Positions 23,790 to 34,815 of a DNA stretch of 64,000 nt are shown here, in pieces. A program made the translations under genes and the position numbers. The stretch's first letter is position 1. Each line of letters begins with the position of its first letter. The notes below the pieces were generated by a model. That model saw only the letters and a program-made list of their open reading frames with translations. It was not told the origin of the DNA and made no database searches. This DNA comes from Ptychodera flava (lineage: Eukaryota; Hemichordata; Enteropneusta; Ptychoderidae), in the NCBI RefSeq assembly GCF_041260155.1, contig NC_091931.1:29012541-29076540 (forward strand), read 5' to 3'.

Positions 23790-26700
23790 TTATAGGAGAA
23801 CTTGTACATTTTGGGTATACAAATGATTAACAATACTATGATAAGCCTCTACACCACTGGTCTGCCCATGATGTGACATCTTCCGTACATCAGTTACAAA
23901 CATGGTCTTGGTAAGGAGTTCTACGGCTTTGACCTTCACTTCAGTATCTATAAATAAAATATGCAAGCTCAAAGAGTTATCAAAATGTCAGACAAAGGCT
24001 CATCATGTGTAATGGATCTGGCTACTCTCTTTCTTTTTGTTGGGTATGGGGATTGCAGATGTAAGCCACTCTGCACACCAGTGGATTTATGACGGGGTCT
24101 CATGCTGCATTTTTCACATGGCGGAGTGTATTTCTGTAGAAAAAAAGGAAAATAAATCAATACATTTCTAAAGGAATTTCATATTAAATTTCACAAACAA
24201 TGCTATGAAGTTGTAGCAGACTATTGGAAAATTACACAGATCAGTAATGAATGAAACCATGGTCGGTTGAAACATATGTGCCTGAATTTGATATCATGAT
24301 GTCTTGCTGTTGTGAGTCTACTTGCCTTTGTCAGTTGACAAAGGATGTCATTTCGCTTGATTGCAATTGTTCTGCAGGCTGACTGATGACAGTTGGTGAT
24401 TCATCAGTTTGGATTGGCCATGGCTCTGCACTCGCTGCTTCTTGTAATGAACTGACAGCAACAGCCACCAATCTCTTCCGTTCACGTTTAGCAGCTGCAG
24501 CTCGGGGAGTGGGTACGCTGAGGTGAGGAGATGGACGAAGTTGAATTGTGGGTACGGCATCTGCAACGAGCATCAGTCTGGTTTATAAAAGAAAAAATGT
24601 TACAGCCAGTGACCCAGATTATTGGTGAACTTTGTGAACTACAAAAAAAGAGAGGGAAATAAAAACCTCACAAAGTCATAAAAAAACAATTAGACAAGTA
24701 ATAACATTGATAAGAATAGTCCTTCCACAACACGTCTCAAGTGCATTTGAGTACAACGAACACTAAAATAACATTTCAAATTTTTCTAAAACAAAAAATA
24801 GTTAAAATAGTTGAACTGAAATCACAATGCTGTTGAATAATGTTTTCACTTTTCTAAGAAATATAATTTGGTTAGCATCAGAAAAAAAGTTTTTCAGAAG
24901 CAAGTAATAAGGTAGTGAAGGTTAATTTCTTCAGTTGTTTTGTAGGACCAGAAAGCTGAACTTTGAGAAAACATGCCCTGTTACACGAAATGTGTACAGA
25001 TTTAATAAGAACCACGTCCTATTTGTAAAATCGCTTTCACCTTACATGTATCAATTTGCTCTACTCAGGCTGTATCTTGTGAAGCTGTGTATTGTCCAGT
25101 CAGAAAACAAAAGGTCATGTACAAACCTCTGTAACGATTATGATAACAATGTGCCAGAAATGTTTGAAAACATTCCTGGGATTAGCACGTGAACAGTCAG
25201 CATTTTGACGCAAACCTGAGTAGGGGCATGCAGGAAGGGAGCTGTGATATCGTGCAGCGGTACTGTGGCGTCACAGGCGCTCCTTAGCTGGGTAGTCTGC
25301 TAAATAGATCGATTTTCGGCTCAATCTATCGATCCCGTAGTCGATATGCACACCACTGCAACCTAAATGGCGGACATATCGACTACGGGATCGATAGATC
25401 GAGCCGAAAATCGTTCTATTTAGCAGATTACTCAGTTATTAAAAGAGCGCCTGTGTGTGACGTCTATCGAACGCGCTAAGGCATATGTACACATGTCTAT
25501 ATGGCACAAGACCACTAATTAATTTCCCATAGGCCACCACAGTAGCGTTTAGCTCGATTTTCCTATTTTAAAACATTCAGCGGCACGAATCCTCTTAACA
25601 GGTGTTAGGTCAATGTCAGCTTGACTACTGATTAATTTTTCGTGTGGGCAAGTCCACGGAAATTTTGAGATAGCGATGAAAATAGCGCCCTCAGTGGTGT
25701 TTTTGACAAAATTCAGGCTTATTGTTATGATTTCTATGGAAGACCGGTCACGACATGCGACATGCGACCTGCGACTTCAAAACTGCGACCTGCGTCCTGC
25801 GAGTTTGAAACATGCGACCTGCGACTTCGGCATTTAGACCTAGGTGTAACCTGCGACTTCACAACAGCGACCTGCGTTTTGTCAAACTGCGACCTGCGAC
25901 TTCACAACTGCGACATGCGACAACAACACGTAACGTTTCATGGTGTTTTCCTCAGTATTAGATTGGAGGCGTCTTGCGTGAACTTTAATCCTTTGAGCGC
26001 CAAAGTCTATTTTTGTCCCCTTTATATAATAAACCCCTGTCAATTTTTCTCCAATTTTTGCAAAAATTTTGGGAAAAACCTGTAGCCAATGAAATGTGAT
26101 GTCGATTTGGTCCCAAATTATCAAAAAATTACAGAAAATTCATACAATTGGTAAAATTTTGCACTAAAATTTTGGTGGGAGAAAATTACAGCGCTCAAAG
26201 GGTAAAACGTGGAAAGGAGATTTAACGTTCAACATCGATCAATTAATAAGCCATTGCTTTCGCTTTGGTAAATCGTTCACCAAGTCTGGCAAAACTCAAT
26301 TCATGTACACACCAGTTCACTCATTTTCATCTGGAGAGATAATTTTATGACGGAAATGTTGACAGTACGTGTTAATGCATGGAAAATAATATGCTACGTG
26401 ATCTAGGCATTTATATGTTTATATTATAATTTCAAATTATTTTAGATATTCTTCGTCTGCCTTACCTCGCTTCTTTCCTTATGTTATCGACAAACCTTTT
26501 GATTTTTAGATATCTCTGGTATTTATCCTCATTTCACTGTGGTATAACCATCTAGCTGTCTGTTTAATTCATTGTCCCCCTGTATCATAACTGCGTCAGT
26601 GTCATTGCAAACATTCGAATTTTCAGTTATTGTCGTTCATTTTCTAACATTTCCAGTTTTGTTACAATTCTCCAGTGATTGATCATCGGATGTTGCCATC

Positions 26701-29449
26701 TTTTCGTCTAATTTCATTTTTACTTTTCGTCAAAAAATCGAATTGATCCAACTTTTGTTCAGTTGGAAAAATAAAAATATTCTTACTGGTTAACTTCGGA
26801 CTACATTTGTCTACACAAATAACATATGCAAAGTAAAGCAGTTAAAATAATACTGATATTGATAGAAGTGCAAACATATTTGCTAACCATGAATAGCCAG
26901 TGACCGACTTTCTTTATAGATAACGCGAGTTAAAACTGTAAAACAGGACATAATTAAACCCTCTACAATCCTACTTTCAGTCTTTATGCCTAATATGTAC
27001 ATACTATAATATGTACATATTATTTTTTGTGTGTATATAATATTTTAGATCATGTAGGCAGAAAAGTTCCAGAAACTATTAAACACTGATGTAGACGTTT
27101 AAAACCCTATTGCTATTGCATTATTTCAGATCGGTTTGCCTTTCGTAAGAAGGAAAATAAATTTGTGCTCTTCGTTTGTGGAATTCTCTACCGTCACAGC
27201 TTCATGCACTTCTATCGCTGGTTGAATTCTTTCGCTGGCCGATTTTTGCGTAGGCCAGCGGTGCGAAAATAATGCTCTGGTCGCGAGAATGCGGTAAACC
27301 GGCTGTTTTAATATAGTGCAATGGTGTCCCTCGTGTTTTTCAGGCTCGTGTTCAGAGCAATGGTGCGAACAAATCAAGACTGATATCGCAGTTTGACAAA
27401 CACGCAGGACGCAGGTCGCTGTTGTGAAGTCGCAGGTTAGGCCTACACCTTGGTCTAAATGCCGAAGTCGCAGGTCGTATGTTTCAAACTCGCAGGACGC
27501 AGGTCGCAGTTTTGAAGTCGCAGGTCGCATGTCGCATGTCGTGACCGGTCTTCCATAGATTTCTATTAGCCCTAGAACTCCTCATATTACCACCAAATAC
27601 TTCAGCCATTATTCACAACAGTCTGCATTTTGATTCAGGCAGAAAAATATCTTTACAAAAATTATTGACGTTAAAGTTCAAACTAAACAAGCATCCATAC
27701 AGATATCAAAACTTCAAGGTCTGCACTATTTTTCTTCCGAACTATAACGAACCCGGAAGTGAATTCAGTTCAGTTCAGTTCAGTTTATTTCGCTAGAAAT
27801 ATAAACTTACATTCACTCAAAAGACACATGGAAAAAAAAATAAAGATAGAGAAATTGGTACAGAAATTAGTGGGCTTGTGCCTTATGGGGTGCATAGGCG
27901 CAGCGCGGAATAGAACATAGGTGACTGTGTTCGTAATACAGGGGCATTAGCTCTGCGTGGCATTTGTCAAATCATACGCGTCCACATTGAGGATACCGCG
28001 ACATTGGCACTGTAGGCATTATCGGATAATATTATCTAAGTTATCTAAGTTAGGCAGATGCCCGACATGCTGTTTTATCGGGTAATATCCGATAAAATCG
28101 ATAATATCGTCTAAAATCTAAGTAAGAGTCTAAAATTAGACGAGTGGGGAAGAGGCAGATGCCTGACATGCTCTTTTATCGGATAATATATTGGCCACTT
28201 CCCCACCTGCCTAATATTAGACTCTAACTTAGATTTTAGACGATATTATCGATTTTATCGGATATTATCCGATAAAACAGCATGTCGGGCATCAGCCATA
28301 CCTCACTCGTCTAATATTAGACACTAACATCTAAGTTAGAGTCTAATATTAGACGAGTGAGGAAGAGGCAGATGCCGACATGCTGTTTTATCGGATAATA
28401 TCCGATAAAATCGATAATATCGTCTAAAATCTAAGTTAGAGTCTAATATTAGACGATTGGGGAAGAGGCATATGCCCGACATGCAGTTTTATCGGATATT
28501 ATCGGATAAAATCGATAATATCATCTAACTTCTAAGTTAGAGTCTAATATTAGAAGCAGACGGGTGGAAAATTCTAAAAACGCTGTTTTATCGGATAAAA
28601 TCGATAATATTATCCCTATTAGATCACTTTGGTCTCATGTTCCTGGAACTCTCTAACTTAGACATTTGTGACGATATTATCCGATAATAAAGAAAAAACC
28701 TATGTCGCGCCTTCATGTCCACATTGGAGGCGCATAGCCGTAAAATAAACAGCCTTGCCAGGCATGCCAAGCTAGGGCTCATACGTTTTTTCAATGAAAC
28801 ATTCTATCGCTCACGTGAATGCAACTGTGGATTTCTGATACTTTTTCACAGATGAATTTCTTCGGCAATGTGAGCTTAGGTCTGCAGTAATTGTATAACT
28901 TATACACTGAATTCGTCGTCAAGTGTGAACGGTATGACATCGTTCGCAGCGAAAAGTACATTGGGCGATGTTGCGCATGCAACACTAGCTCTGCGTGACA
29001 GGGCCATATGTTACTGGGTCTACGGTGTTACCGAAGTTATACGGCCACCCACTGAGGCCGTGTAACGCAGAGCTGATGCAAAACATGGTTATTGGCCACA
29101 TAGAAATGTTTGGAAAGCAATCACAGCTGACGTTCGTTGTCTTCAGTTACGTAGAACTCCCGGGGTAGAACTACACCACCAAAATAATTTAGCAAATCAC
29201 TTTTTTATTACTAATCTTATAAATTAGGGCTTACCTTCTGGAAAATCCGTGATTGTATTCCATGCGGTTGGCAAAACAATCGTCAGTGAAGTGTTTGTAG
29301 CAAAGCACGCTCGTGGCTACAGGAGTAAAATTAACCCGCTTTGCTTTCACAAACTTGGTCCATTTTCTCGCCAGATCTTCATCCTTCGGCCATAGAAACA
29401 ATTTTGATACTGAATGAGAACAATGCATAGCGACACAACGTTTAGGCAT
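23790..29449 (-). CDS. THAP-domain gene with transposase-like C-terminus (transposon-derived, incomplete)
   Basis: Exon 1 (29449-29235, donor GTAAGC) encodes a THAP zinc finger. It begins MPKRCVAMHC (C5, C10), then W20, P21, W30 and LCYKHF (C50, H53), with FTDDCF following. Exon 2 starts at 24577 after CCAG. The phase-correct join reads SRRLMLVADAVPTIQL, restoring the AVPT[I] box that closes THAP domains. Downstream, acceptors at 24133 and 23947 open exons reading KYTPPCEKC...RHKSTGVQSG and KMSHHGQTSGVEAYHSIVNH. The second matches the QTSxLExxHSxxNH block of THAP-bearing transposase-like proteins of marine invertebrates. Exon 2 meets a stop near 24331, and the frame after 23790 is also lost soon after an FSYxGM-like remnant. 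Full function is therefore doubtful. THAP domains bind DNA. The 4.7-kb first intron is packed with later insertions. Confidence 0.68.
25272..25455. mobile_element. Small foldback element (184 bp)
   Basis: Two arms of about 75 bases, running from CACAGGCGCTC through GATCCCGTAGTCGATAT, are inverted around a roughly 30-base centre. The blocks GATTTTCGGCTC and GTAGTCGATAT are nearly identical between arms. Lies in the THAP gene intron. Confidence 0.75.
25735..27557. mobile_element. 1.8-kb TIR element with GCGACCTGCGACTTC subterminal repeats
   Basis: TATGGAAGACCGGTCACG begins at 25735 and its inverse ends at 27557. GATTTC flanks both sides (25729-25734 and 27558-27563), suggesting a 6-bp target duplication. 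Each end carries about 170 bases of a degenerate tandem motif around TGCGACCTGCGACTTC, in mirror orientation. The interior is AT-rich, has no transposase, and contains a piggyBac-like MITE. The superfamily is uncertain; short TSDs of about 6 bp occur in several. Confidence 0.75.
25989..26212 (+). mobile_element. piggyBac-like MITE, copy 1
   Basis: Starts after TTAA (25985-25988) with TCCTTTGAGCGCC and ends GCGCTCAAAGGG before a mutated TTAA. Members share GCCAAAGTC, TGTAGCCAATGAAATG and a GGTGGGAAAAATTACAGC end. The TTAA target and CCCTTTG termini fit the piggyBac superfamily. Nested in the 25735-27557 element. Confidence 0.75.
27765..27860 (-). repeat. Possible retroposon 3' tail (reverse orientation)
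   Basis: On the minus strand the text reads AATAAACTGAACTGAACTGAAC, here shortened: a polyadenylation-like AATAAA followed by a CTGAA pentamer tail. Such tails are common at the 3' ends of LINE/SINE copies. No coding part is attached. Confidence 0.3.
28018..28688. mobile_element. Cluster of alternating inverted units (foldback satellite)
   Basis: The region is built from units of about 120-170 bases carrying CTGTTTTATCGGATAATAT, AAATCGATAATATCGTCTA, TCTAAGTTAGAGTCTAATA and GAGGCAGATGCC. At least four units lie in alternating orientation (forward near 28050, reverse near 28200, forward near 28330 and 28470). The whole is bounded by ATTATCGGATAAT-type ends. It has no coding capacity. Confidence 0.7.
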
Positions 29450-30176
29450 TGTTACAACTTTTTACAATGGATTGAGAGAATGCTCTACTGTCCCGGGGCC
29501 TCCGCACACTGTGGTTCAACGTTCTCTAAACGACGTCATACCCGATATTTGCCAAAGATTACGGAATATTTGTTGCTAAGGGCGTTGCTGGGGCCTATAT
29601 TCGGAACTTGGAGCGCAGTTTGGAAAAACTCCTGTGCAATTTTTTTTTGACAATTTTATTCATCAAAATAAACAAGCAATAACAATTTCAGCCTTACTCT
29701 TCACAAGACCTTTATCATGTTTAAAGATTTCAGCCTTGAGGCACCGCTTCGTATTACTGTTTATTCTACCAATCAGCTGAGACAATCTGCTAAATCAGTA
29801 TCATGTGCCTAGCCTCATAGACTTTTCCCGCCAAAACTGCTATCAGCAGGAAATCTCGTCTCAGAGTTATTTCTAGCACAGTCAGGACTGTGTTTCTACC
29901 TTCAACAGGGTAACTTCACGTCACTAGACTCCACGCCGATATTTTACTAGTGTTATGCTTCACTTTATGTAGCCACTGTCTTTAATAGTTTTCGGTAGTA
30001 TAACATACTTTTACTTTATTGTCATAACACTTGTCACACCTATTATAGGGTGGGCAATGGTTGTTAAATGACAAAAAGTGATCAAAATGTGAGACAAAAC
30101 CTAACTAAACAAAGGCAGAGCTCCAATCTCCCGAATGGTCTTATTCCATACGTTTTGACTTGCCAGCATTTATCGA

Positions 30177-30200
30177 GGGGGGGGGGGGGGGGGGGGGGGG
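30177..30200 (+). repeat. Homopolymer G24
   Basis: 24 consecutive G bases. This could fold as a G-quadruplex, and its length in the assembly may be unreliable. Confidence 0.9.
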
Positions 30201-30734
30201 CTGGTTCAAAAACTGGGTGCATGGGAAATGGTGACCCTGCCCTAAGCTTTTGATGTAAGGACATTCAGCAGGTCGGAGGCCAGTATCATTTGAATGTACA
30301 GAATGATCCAATGATGCACCATACACCCAGCGTTGGCGGCGCTTTAACAATACTCACACCATGGCCAGTCATGGCCCTTATGTGTGAGCAGTCTAGCAGT
30401 TCCGCATCTTGCGATACAGGATCAGGAACGCCACAAATCAGCAAATGACGCTTCAAGTTCCCCAAGACACTTGTGAACTGTACCGTGTAGAAAGCAGCTG
30501 ACCCATACACTTTACGAATGTCTGTTTGTCTCCCTGCATTTTTTAATTTTTCATCGATACCACGTTGCTAAATCATAGACAGTTTCTCTACTGTCTATGG
30601 TTAAATGCTGTATACTTATTTTTTTTAATCTGTGATGCTGGTCAGGCCTATCGTGGTAGAGTATAGAATCTCTTTGAGGGCGCACTCTCGACGATTTACC
30701 TGTAAAACTCCATATGGTCGGATTTCCGGGTACA

Positions 30735-31796
30735 CATTTTTTTCACAGCATTTTGTTGCAATGATGAATGCAAGAATGGGTGAACAAGTAGAAACACGTC
30801 AATAATGATAAAACAACATATCAAGTCATTATGTATTATTTTGCTTTTAAAAGGCATTTTCAATTCTTTTTTCTCAAAAAACAGCCTCAAAAAACAACAG
30901 CAACACATGTTTTAACATTCAACAATACACTAAGTAGAATGCCATCTATCCAACAAATCCCAACACAGAAACACACAAAAGGGTTGAACTTTGAAAGTTT
31001 CTCGATAGCAAATACTGAATAAATCTGCATGAATAATCGTTTTTGTGTAGCAAATTTCAAAGAAATTGGACAAGCCCTTTCAGAGAATACAGATTTTTTG
31101 ACCATAATGGCATAAATTGCCCTAAAAAGACAAATATTGAAATTTTAATACATCTATACACATCCAATCAATTTGGACATGCTGCTACAGATAAATAGAT
31201 GTTTGATCAAAAAAAGGCAACAATTGCTCTAAAAACACAAATATGCAAATTTAACTATATTATTTAGCTTATTTTAGCTTCTCAGCTTGTCAAAATCAAT
31301 TGTAAATCATGAGATATGCATGATGTTTGGTGGGGTGAATGTAGGCATTTCACCACGCAGTAGAAAGGGAAGCCAGGAAACCAAAATAGTCAATTTTCAA
31401 AACTATAGGAAGCTACTGAGGAGCAAGAAGACCATGTTTCAGAGGAAGATGTGTAATCCGAAAAAAATGCTCCCAAAGTGCCACCAAATAACACCATTTT
31501 TATCTCTATTTTTCAAAAGCTCCAACAGCAGCAGGGGGACACCCCTCTCCTGACCTCCCCCCCTGTGACCGCTTGCGTGGCCGCTTGTGGTGCTTGGCAC
31601 CACATCTTTGCCCTCTTTATCTTCAGACAGCGACGAACTAAACAAAAATTTATAAATCTGAAAATTTACTCTGAAAAAAAAATTGCACAGCTAATCTCAA
31701 TTGGAAAAAAAAATTTCAGAAATTTACAACTGTAAAAATATTTTTTTCACAATTTCATTGTGACCACCCCCCTCCCAAGGTCTAATGGTCCATCCC
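30735..31796 (-). mobile_element. PIF/Harbinger-like element, second copy, truncated
   Basis: Reverse-orientation relative of 10706-12556. It ends at 31796 with GGTCCATCCC followed by TTA. At the other side homology stops at 30735, so about 500 bases of the far end are missing. It contains one minisatellite unit where the first copy has four. Confidence 0.75.
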
Positions 31797-31799
31797 TTA

Positions 31800-31912
31800 G
31801 TGAATGCGATGTAGTTGATTAACCGCGATTATCTTTCCTGACCGCTATGTGTTGGAGTTATCGCAAACTCGTCTGATATAAAAAAGACAAAATTGAACCC
31901 CCACAAATGAAA

Positions 31913-31943
<31 letters not shown>

Positions 31944-32600
31944 ACAAAAACCAAACCCCCAAACCGCCATCATAAGAGGTAGTTGCAGGTAACTTCGCGT
32001 GTTCATGCTATCAGAGGTATGTCCTGTTTTAATCTGTACGCCAAAATCCAAAAGGATAGATCGGGCTCTATTTGAGCATAATCTGCTACAACTGTGATGT
32101 ATATATACTCAGCGCAGACATTGGTTATATTTGGTCAATTAAGCAATAAAGAGCAGAGCCAAGTCTTCATTTATTTGCACAACAAGAAACCAAACACCCC
32201 CAAAACAAACAAAAACAAAACAAACAACAACAAACAAAAAATCTTTCGCCATTGTGTATATATCCAAACGAATTGTAAACCACACGGGAGCAGATTGTCG
32301 AGGCATAAACTTGGTACATGGTTAGATATTCCATAGCGTCTAAAACATCGAGGAAAATTTATAATAATACAGATGATAATCTTTGTAAGGTAATATATGA
32401 AGTATAAGCCTGTAACAATTTTTACCGTCCAGATATTGATGTTCAACGATTTTTTGTTACTAAAATACATATCGGTCAATGTTATTATATTGCGTACGGT
32501 ATTACATACGCATGTGAGCGTTAAGGCGAAACTGTATGCAACTCCGTGTCTGTGAATCGTCTTGGACCGTAAGTATGTACACACGGTATTAAACTTAAGA
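31800..32600. other. A-rich, gene-free stretch
   Basis: Two AAAAC-type tracts (31910-31960 and 32195-32240) dominate. No exon or element boundary could be supported. Confidence 0.45.
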
Positions 32601-32788
32601 TTTTGCCTCGGGCTGTGGGTCGGACGCGCGGGCGTCAGAAATGCATCTGTCAGTAAGGCGACAATTTGCTTGAACGACCAGGTAAGTATTAATTAAAGGA
32701 AAGGGCAGCTAGTTGTTTACTTATATCATAAATAATAGAAGCAAGACTTTACTTAATGCTCACTTATACATGTTTATATAAAGAACAG

Positions 32789-32969
32789 TGCTGCCTCCGC
32801 AGCACAGGCAGTTTCTGCAGTTGTATACGCATCTTCAACAAGTGTCGGGTTTAAATAGGGAAGAACTTGAAACAGAGTTGCACCTGAACGCAAGTTCAAG
32901 GCGTCAGCATTCCTACCTCAGCGATCACTCCATGCACGTTGAAGTTCCGTGGAATAACAATTTTCAGGA
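32789..32969 (+). CDS. Candidate upstream exon of the GIY-YIG gene
   Basis: Bounded by an AACAG acceptor and a GTAAGT donor and open throughout in one frame (QFLQLYTHLQQVSGLNREE, then SDHSMHVEVPWNNNFQ). It ends two bases into a codon. Splicing to an acceptor at 34807-34808 gives GAT-GTA-GAC-ATG, which continues in frame into MTSRDTAGSS. If used, translation could start at the ATG at 32932. A possible 5' exon lies just before the GTAAGT at about 32682, but it carries a stop in this frame and would be untranslated. No domain recognised. Confidence 0.42.
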
Positions 32970-33164
32970 GTAAGTGGTTGGATTCTTCGATAATTTGCAC
33001 GTGCACTTTCTCAGGAAAAATTGAAACAAGTTGAATAGCTAAAACTTTAAGCACCGTGTGTAAAATTTATTCCAATTTAAGTATTGAGACTGGTCGGCGG
33101 TGACCTGGGAATCAGATTTTTCTCAATATAGCAACAAAAAGAAAGAAAGAAAGAAAGAAATATA

Positions 33165-34290
33165 CCTTTTAGCTCACGTGTTCTCATATACTTGAGCTAA
33201 CCGATATCTGTCTGTCTTTCTGTTGGCGCGATATCTCAAGAACGTACGGTAGATGGTATTGGAATGAAGTCCACCACATGCATTCTGTTTAGGAATGGCA
33301 AAAAGCGACTATAGTTTTGATAGGTGTGGCTTGCATATTTTTGCCTAATAGCATAATTACTGTGATTTTAGAAAAAATCTGATATACATGGAGAACCTGA
33401 ACGACTACACACAATTTGATGAGATTTGCTATAAATATTGATCGTATTAGGATCTATCAACCATGAAAGCTGTTAAGGGGGGACATGAAAGATAATTACT
33501 AATTTTCATATTTAATGAACTTTCCTAATTAGGGATATATATCTTGATTGACTCAACCAAAGTTGACGAAACTTAGTATGAATCGAAGATACTATGGTCT
33601 TATATCATTGAAAATGATTCAGCATTTTTACTTCCACTAATTACTAAGTTGCATATTTAACGATCTTTCTGGATTAATTTTCTTAAGTTGACGAAACTTG
33701 CTGTGTACATTGAAGATTCTCTGATATAATGCATTCATTACTGAAATTTATTGTAGACGTTTACTCCAGCAAATTACTTATTTGCATATTTAACAAACTT
33801 TACAGATCAAGGATGTATATCTGAATTGACTCGGTCTAAATTGACGAAACTTGTACATTAAAAATGCCATCATATAACATTATTGAAAGGCATTTAGCAT
33901 TTTTACTTCAGCTACGGTAATTACTAATTTGCATATTTAATGAACTTTCCTTGTTTGATATACACCTAAATAGACTTCATCAAAGTTCATGAAACTTGCT
34001 ATGTACATTGAAGATAGTATGATATCACATTATTGAAAATCATTCAGCATTTTTTAAAGTAGATGATTACTAATTTGCATGTTTTCTGTTAACTTTCCTG
34101 CTTAGGGATCACATATATCTGGATTTACTTGATCAAAATTGACCAAGCTTGTTATGTACATTGAAGATAGTATGGTACAACATTATTGAAAAACATTTAG
34201 CATTTTTACTTCAGTTAATTACTAATTCCATATTTAACGGACTTTCCTAATTAAGGATATATATTTGAATACACGACAAAACTTGATGAA
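33165..34290 (-). repeat. Dispersed repeat relative with ~145-bp tandem units
   Basis: Opens with a TAGCTCACGTG ... CTTGAGCTA hairpin (about 33171-33200), then CTGTCTGTCTTTCTG and ATATCTCAAGAACG. This is the reverse order of the dispersed repeat. It then runs through about six units, each containing ACTAATTTGCATATTTAA, TTGACGAAACTTG and CATTATTGAAA, at a spacing of roughly 140-147 bases. Lies in the intron before the main GIY-YIG exon. Confidence 0.7.
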
Positions 34291-34815
34291 TCTTCTATAC
34301 TGAAACACGGGAGCAGTTTCAGTTCATATCTGGTTACTGTATGAGTTTTGTACGGGCGCGTACAAAATTCAGAGGCAAGCTCAATATCATGCATTGCGAT
34401 TTCATCTATGACACTTAAATACATCTTACTAATAGTGAGATCCAGTTTGTTCCGTATAGTATTTGATCCGTATACACAGACGAACAGAGCAGACTGATAT
34501 ACAGACGAACACTGTTGTTTTATCGCAGGGACCGTAGAGTTAGAGTGATACATAGCGTAATACACAGCCCTGCCACGCAGAGCTAGAGTGATACAGTAAC
34601 CTTGAATCCTTGCTGCGCAGTTCCGTGCGGCCGTTGTGTGCGTGTGACACGAGACCCCTTGTTTGCTCAGTTCAACGAGGCGTGTACCTTTGTGTCCTGC
34701 CAAAGGTCAAAACATCAGCTGCCCGTGGTTTGTCCCGTGGTTAGGTCACACAGCCTGTATCTGCTGGTTTCTCGGTCTCCGGACACTTTAATGACACCAT
34801 GCGCACAGTGTAGAC

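Noticed and set aside
25758-25930. GCGACCTGCGACTTC array as a possible CRISPR-like array
   Set aside because: There are no unique spacers of constant length; it is a degenerate tandem motif mirrored at 27395-27550 and belongs to a transposon end.
28791-28985. 64-codon minus-strand frame between the THAP exon and the palindromic cluster
   Set aside because: No acceptor or donor that fits the THAP gene phase and no motif.
30068-30350. Proline/glycine-rich frames
   Set aside because: Produced by the G24 homopolymer.
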